A stretch of 8,748 bases of DNA. It comes from Gemmatimonadales bacterium. Lineage in GTDB: Bacteria; Gemmatimonadota; Gemmatimonadetes; Gemmatimonadales; GWC2-71-9. The stretch covers positions 1-8,748 of the forward strand of contig JACCSE010000181.1 of NCBI GenBank assembly GCA_013813145.1. Direction: 5' to 3'. Shown here one piece after another: positions 7,301 to 8,748 of the stretch. The position numbers and the translations under genes are program-made. The notes under the pieces are model-generated. The model was not told the DNA's origin, searched no databases, and saw only the letters and a list, made by a program, of their open reading frames with translations. The first letter of the stretch is position 1. Each line of letters begins with the position of its first letter.

Positions 7301-8368
7301 GTGCGGCCCTTCACCACGCCCCTTCGTGCCTTCGTGGTAAAAGGCCAGTGGTATCTGCTGCTCTTCTCGATCGCTGCTTGCGGCGACGATGGCCGCACGC
7401 CGGTGGTGCTGTATTCGCCGCACGGGCGGGACCAGCTTTCGCTGCTGGAAAAAGACTTCGAGGCGCGGCGGCCGGACATCGACGTTCGCTGGCTCGACAT
7501 GGGGTCGCAAGAGATTCTCGACCGGCTGCGCTTCGAGCGGGTCAACCCTCAGGCCGACGTGTGGTTCGGCGGGCCGACCACGATCTTCGAGCGCGGGATT
7601 CGCGATTCCCTGCTGGCCCCCTACCGTCCCGAGTGGGCCGATCGGGTCGGACCGGGCGGCGTCGGGCCCGGTGACCTGTACTATCCCGCCTACCGCACAC
7701 CCGCCGTGATCGCCTTCAACAGCCGGGCGGTGCCGCGAGCGGAGGCTCCGCGCGATTGGGACGAGGTCCTGGAGCCGCGCTGGACCGACAAGGTGCTCAT
7801 CCGCGACCCGATGGCGAGCGGCACCATGCGCGCCATCTGGGGCCTCATCATCGTCCGCAGCCTGCGAGAGACCGGCGATACCACCGCCGCGATGCGCTGG
7901 CTCCGGCGGCTCGACGCCCAGACCAAGGCGTACGCCCTCAATCCCGCCATTCTCGATGCCCGCCTGGCCCGGGCCGAGGGGCTCGTCACCCTGTGGGATC
8001 TGCCCGACATCCTGATCGGCCGCTCCAAGGGACTTCCCTTCGACTACATCTTCCCCCGGAGCGGCACCGTGGTCATCGAGGACGCGATCGGCCTGGTGCG
8101 GGGGAGCCGGCATCCCGAGGCGGCACGGGCGTTCATCGACTACGTGGGGAGCGTGGAGGGCCAGCTCCTCGCCGCGCGTGAGGTCTTCCGGCTGCCCGCC
8201 CGCGGGGACCTCCCCGCAGGGCGGATCCCGGCGTGGGTCGCCGGGGTCGAGCGGGAGATGGCCGTCTACCCCATGGACTGGGAGCTTCTCGCCCGCGAGG
8301 GGGCGGCCTGGATGGGGTATTGGGATCGACACGTCCGCGGCACCGGCCAGGACCTGGCCGGGCGATGA
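7301..8368 (+). CDS. ABC importer substrate-binding lipoprotein (AfuA/FbpA-like)
   Basis: An extracytoplasmic solute-binding protein of the group often called iron(III) binding. The longest frame (GTG at 7301) gives 355 residues. A second GTG at 7334 gives 344 and starts MVKGQWYLLLFSIAAC, a compact lipoprotein signal, so 7334 may be the true start. The lipobox is IAAC with C27 (long numbering), followed by GDDG, so the protein should be membrane-anchored. Family marks: VVLYSPHGRDQLSLLEKDFEARRP (35-58), ADVWFGGPT (85-93), a mid-domain DWDEVLEPRW, FPRSGTVVIEDAIGLVRGSRHPEAARAFIDYV (251-282) and the closing MDWELLAREGAAWM. The adjacent YY pair that holds ferric iron in neisserial FbpA is not seen where expected; that stretch reads TLWDLPDILIG (230-240). 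Iron is therefore not assured, and a small organic ligand is possible. The stop overlaps the ATPase start. No clear Shine-Dalgarno sequence, so coupling to the PIG-L stop upstream is possible. Confidence 0.88.
   Translation: MRPFTTPLRAFVVKGQWYLLLFSIAACGDDGRTPVVLYSPHGRDQLSLLEKDFEARRPDIDVRWLDMGSQEILDRLRFERVNPQADVWFGGPTTIFERGIRDSLLAPYRPEWADRVGPGGVGPGDLYYPAYRTPAVIAFNSRAVPRAEAPRDWDEVLEPRWTDKVLIRDPMASGTMRAIWGLIIVRSLRETGDTTAAMRWLRRLDAQTKAYALNPAILDARLARAEGLVTLWDLPDILIGRSKGLPFDYIFPRSGTVVIEDAIGLVRGSRHPEAARAFIDYVGSVEGQLLAAREVFRLPARGDLPAGRIPAWVAGVEREMAVYPMDWELLAREGAAWMGYWDRHVRGTGQDLAGR
7307..7342. repeat. Intergenic-type repeat, CTTCGTG variant, overlapping a gene start
   Basis: The tandem CCTTCGTG CCTTCGTG leads into GTAAAA, and TTCACCACG at the left is a near reverse complement of CGTGGTAAA (one mismatch). 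TGCCTTCGTGGTAAA (7327-7341) matches 13 of 15 bases of TGCCTCTGTGGTAAA at 21-35. The element covers codons 3-14 of the longest substrate-binding-protein frame and contains the alternative GTG start at 7334. Confidence 0.6.
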
Positions 8369-8748
8369 GCCCGTTTCTCCGGCTGGACGGGCTGGTCAAG
8401 CGGTTCGACACCACCCTCGCGGTGGACGGCGTGACCCTGACCCTCGAGCGGGGCGAGATCCTCGCCCTGCTCGGTCCCAGCGGGAGCGGGAAGACCACGA
8501 CGCTCCGGCTCCTCGCCGGCTTCGAGACGCCGGACGCCGGGCAGGTGGTGGTGGACGGCGAAGACGTGACCCGCACCGATCCCGTCGCCCGCCGGTTCGG
8601 CATGGTCTTTCAGCACTATGCACTCTTTCCTCACCTCGACGCCGGCGAGAACGTCGGATTCGGCCTCGAGTCGCTCGGCGTGCGCGGCAAGGAGCTGGAT
8701 CGCCGGGTGTCGCGCGCGCTCGCCCTGGTGGATCTCGCCGGGTTCGAG
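8365..8748 (+). CDS. ABC transporter ATP-binding protein (5' part; open at window edge)
   Basis: The ATG at 8365 overlaps the preceding TGA as ATGA and opens a frame that stays open for 128 codons to the window end. The product begins MSPFLRLDGLVKRFD, with Walker A GPSGSGKTT (K43) and the Q-loop VFQHYALFPHL (Q83), all in the normal places for the nucleotide-binding domain of importers of the PotA/FbpC/MalK type. The signature motif, Walker B and any C-terminal TOBE domain lie beyond the window. It would power uptake of whatever the upstream lipoprotein binds; no permease gene is present here, so it is expected downstream. The order is binding protein then ATPase, while many fbp-type operons put the permease second. 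Confidence 0.95.
   Translation, partial: MSPFLRLDGLVKRFDTTLAVDGVTLTLERGEILALLGPSGSGKTTTLRLLAGFETPDAGQVVVDGEDVTRTDPVARRFGMVFQHYALFPHLDAGENVGFGLESLGVRGKELDRRVSRALALVDLAGFE

Overview
The window is a GC-rich stretch of bacterial chromosome that reads as ordinary, densely coded core and accessory DNA. All gaps between genes are under 120 bp. No RNA gene, integrase, transposase or CRISPR array is visible. High GC, GTG starts, weak Shine-Dalgarno sequences, short palindromic repeats between genes and a secreted multi-domain PIG-L (LmbE-like) deacetylase point to Gemmatimonadota or a similar soil/environmental lineage. That assignment is an inference from family resemblance; no phylogenetic marker is present.

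Layout. Positions 1-36 hold a palindromic repeat. The minus strand from 2872 to 59 encodes a complete aconitase A. A 106-bp divergent spacer carries a candidate promoter and a perfect-arm palindrome. Plus-strand genes then run to the right end: a 99-residue DUF971/GBBH-like zinc-site protein (2979-3278); two adjacent, clearly paralogous four-helix membrane proteins of unknown function (3368-3904 and 4014-4514); a repeat built of 7-bp units (4524-4590); a secreted PIG-L family protein with a long C-terminal extension (best start 4629, end 7292); a lipoprotein substrate-binding protein of an ABC importer (to 8368); and the first 128 codons of its ATPase (8365 to the window edge, still open).

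How the genes relate. Aconitase is a housekeeping TCA enzyme transcribed away from the rest. The two membrane proteins look like a tandem duplication. The binding protein and ATPase overlap by ATGA and are almost certainly co-translated; the permease should lie just beyond the window. The binding-protein ORF begins 8 bp (or 41 bp with the second start) after the PIG-L stop, so PIG-L and transporter may share a transcript, but a common substrate is only a guess.

The least explained items are the paralogous membrane pair with invariant histidines, the cysteine-free amidotransferase-like tail of the PIG-L protein, and the short dispersed-type repeats at several gene boundaries, one of which appears to supply the start region of the lipoprotein gene. 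I see no convincing sign of a wholly new multi-gene system here.
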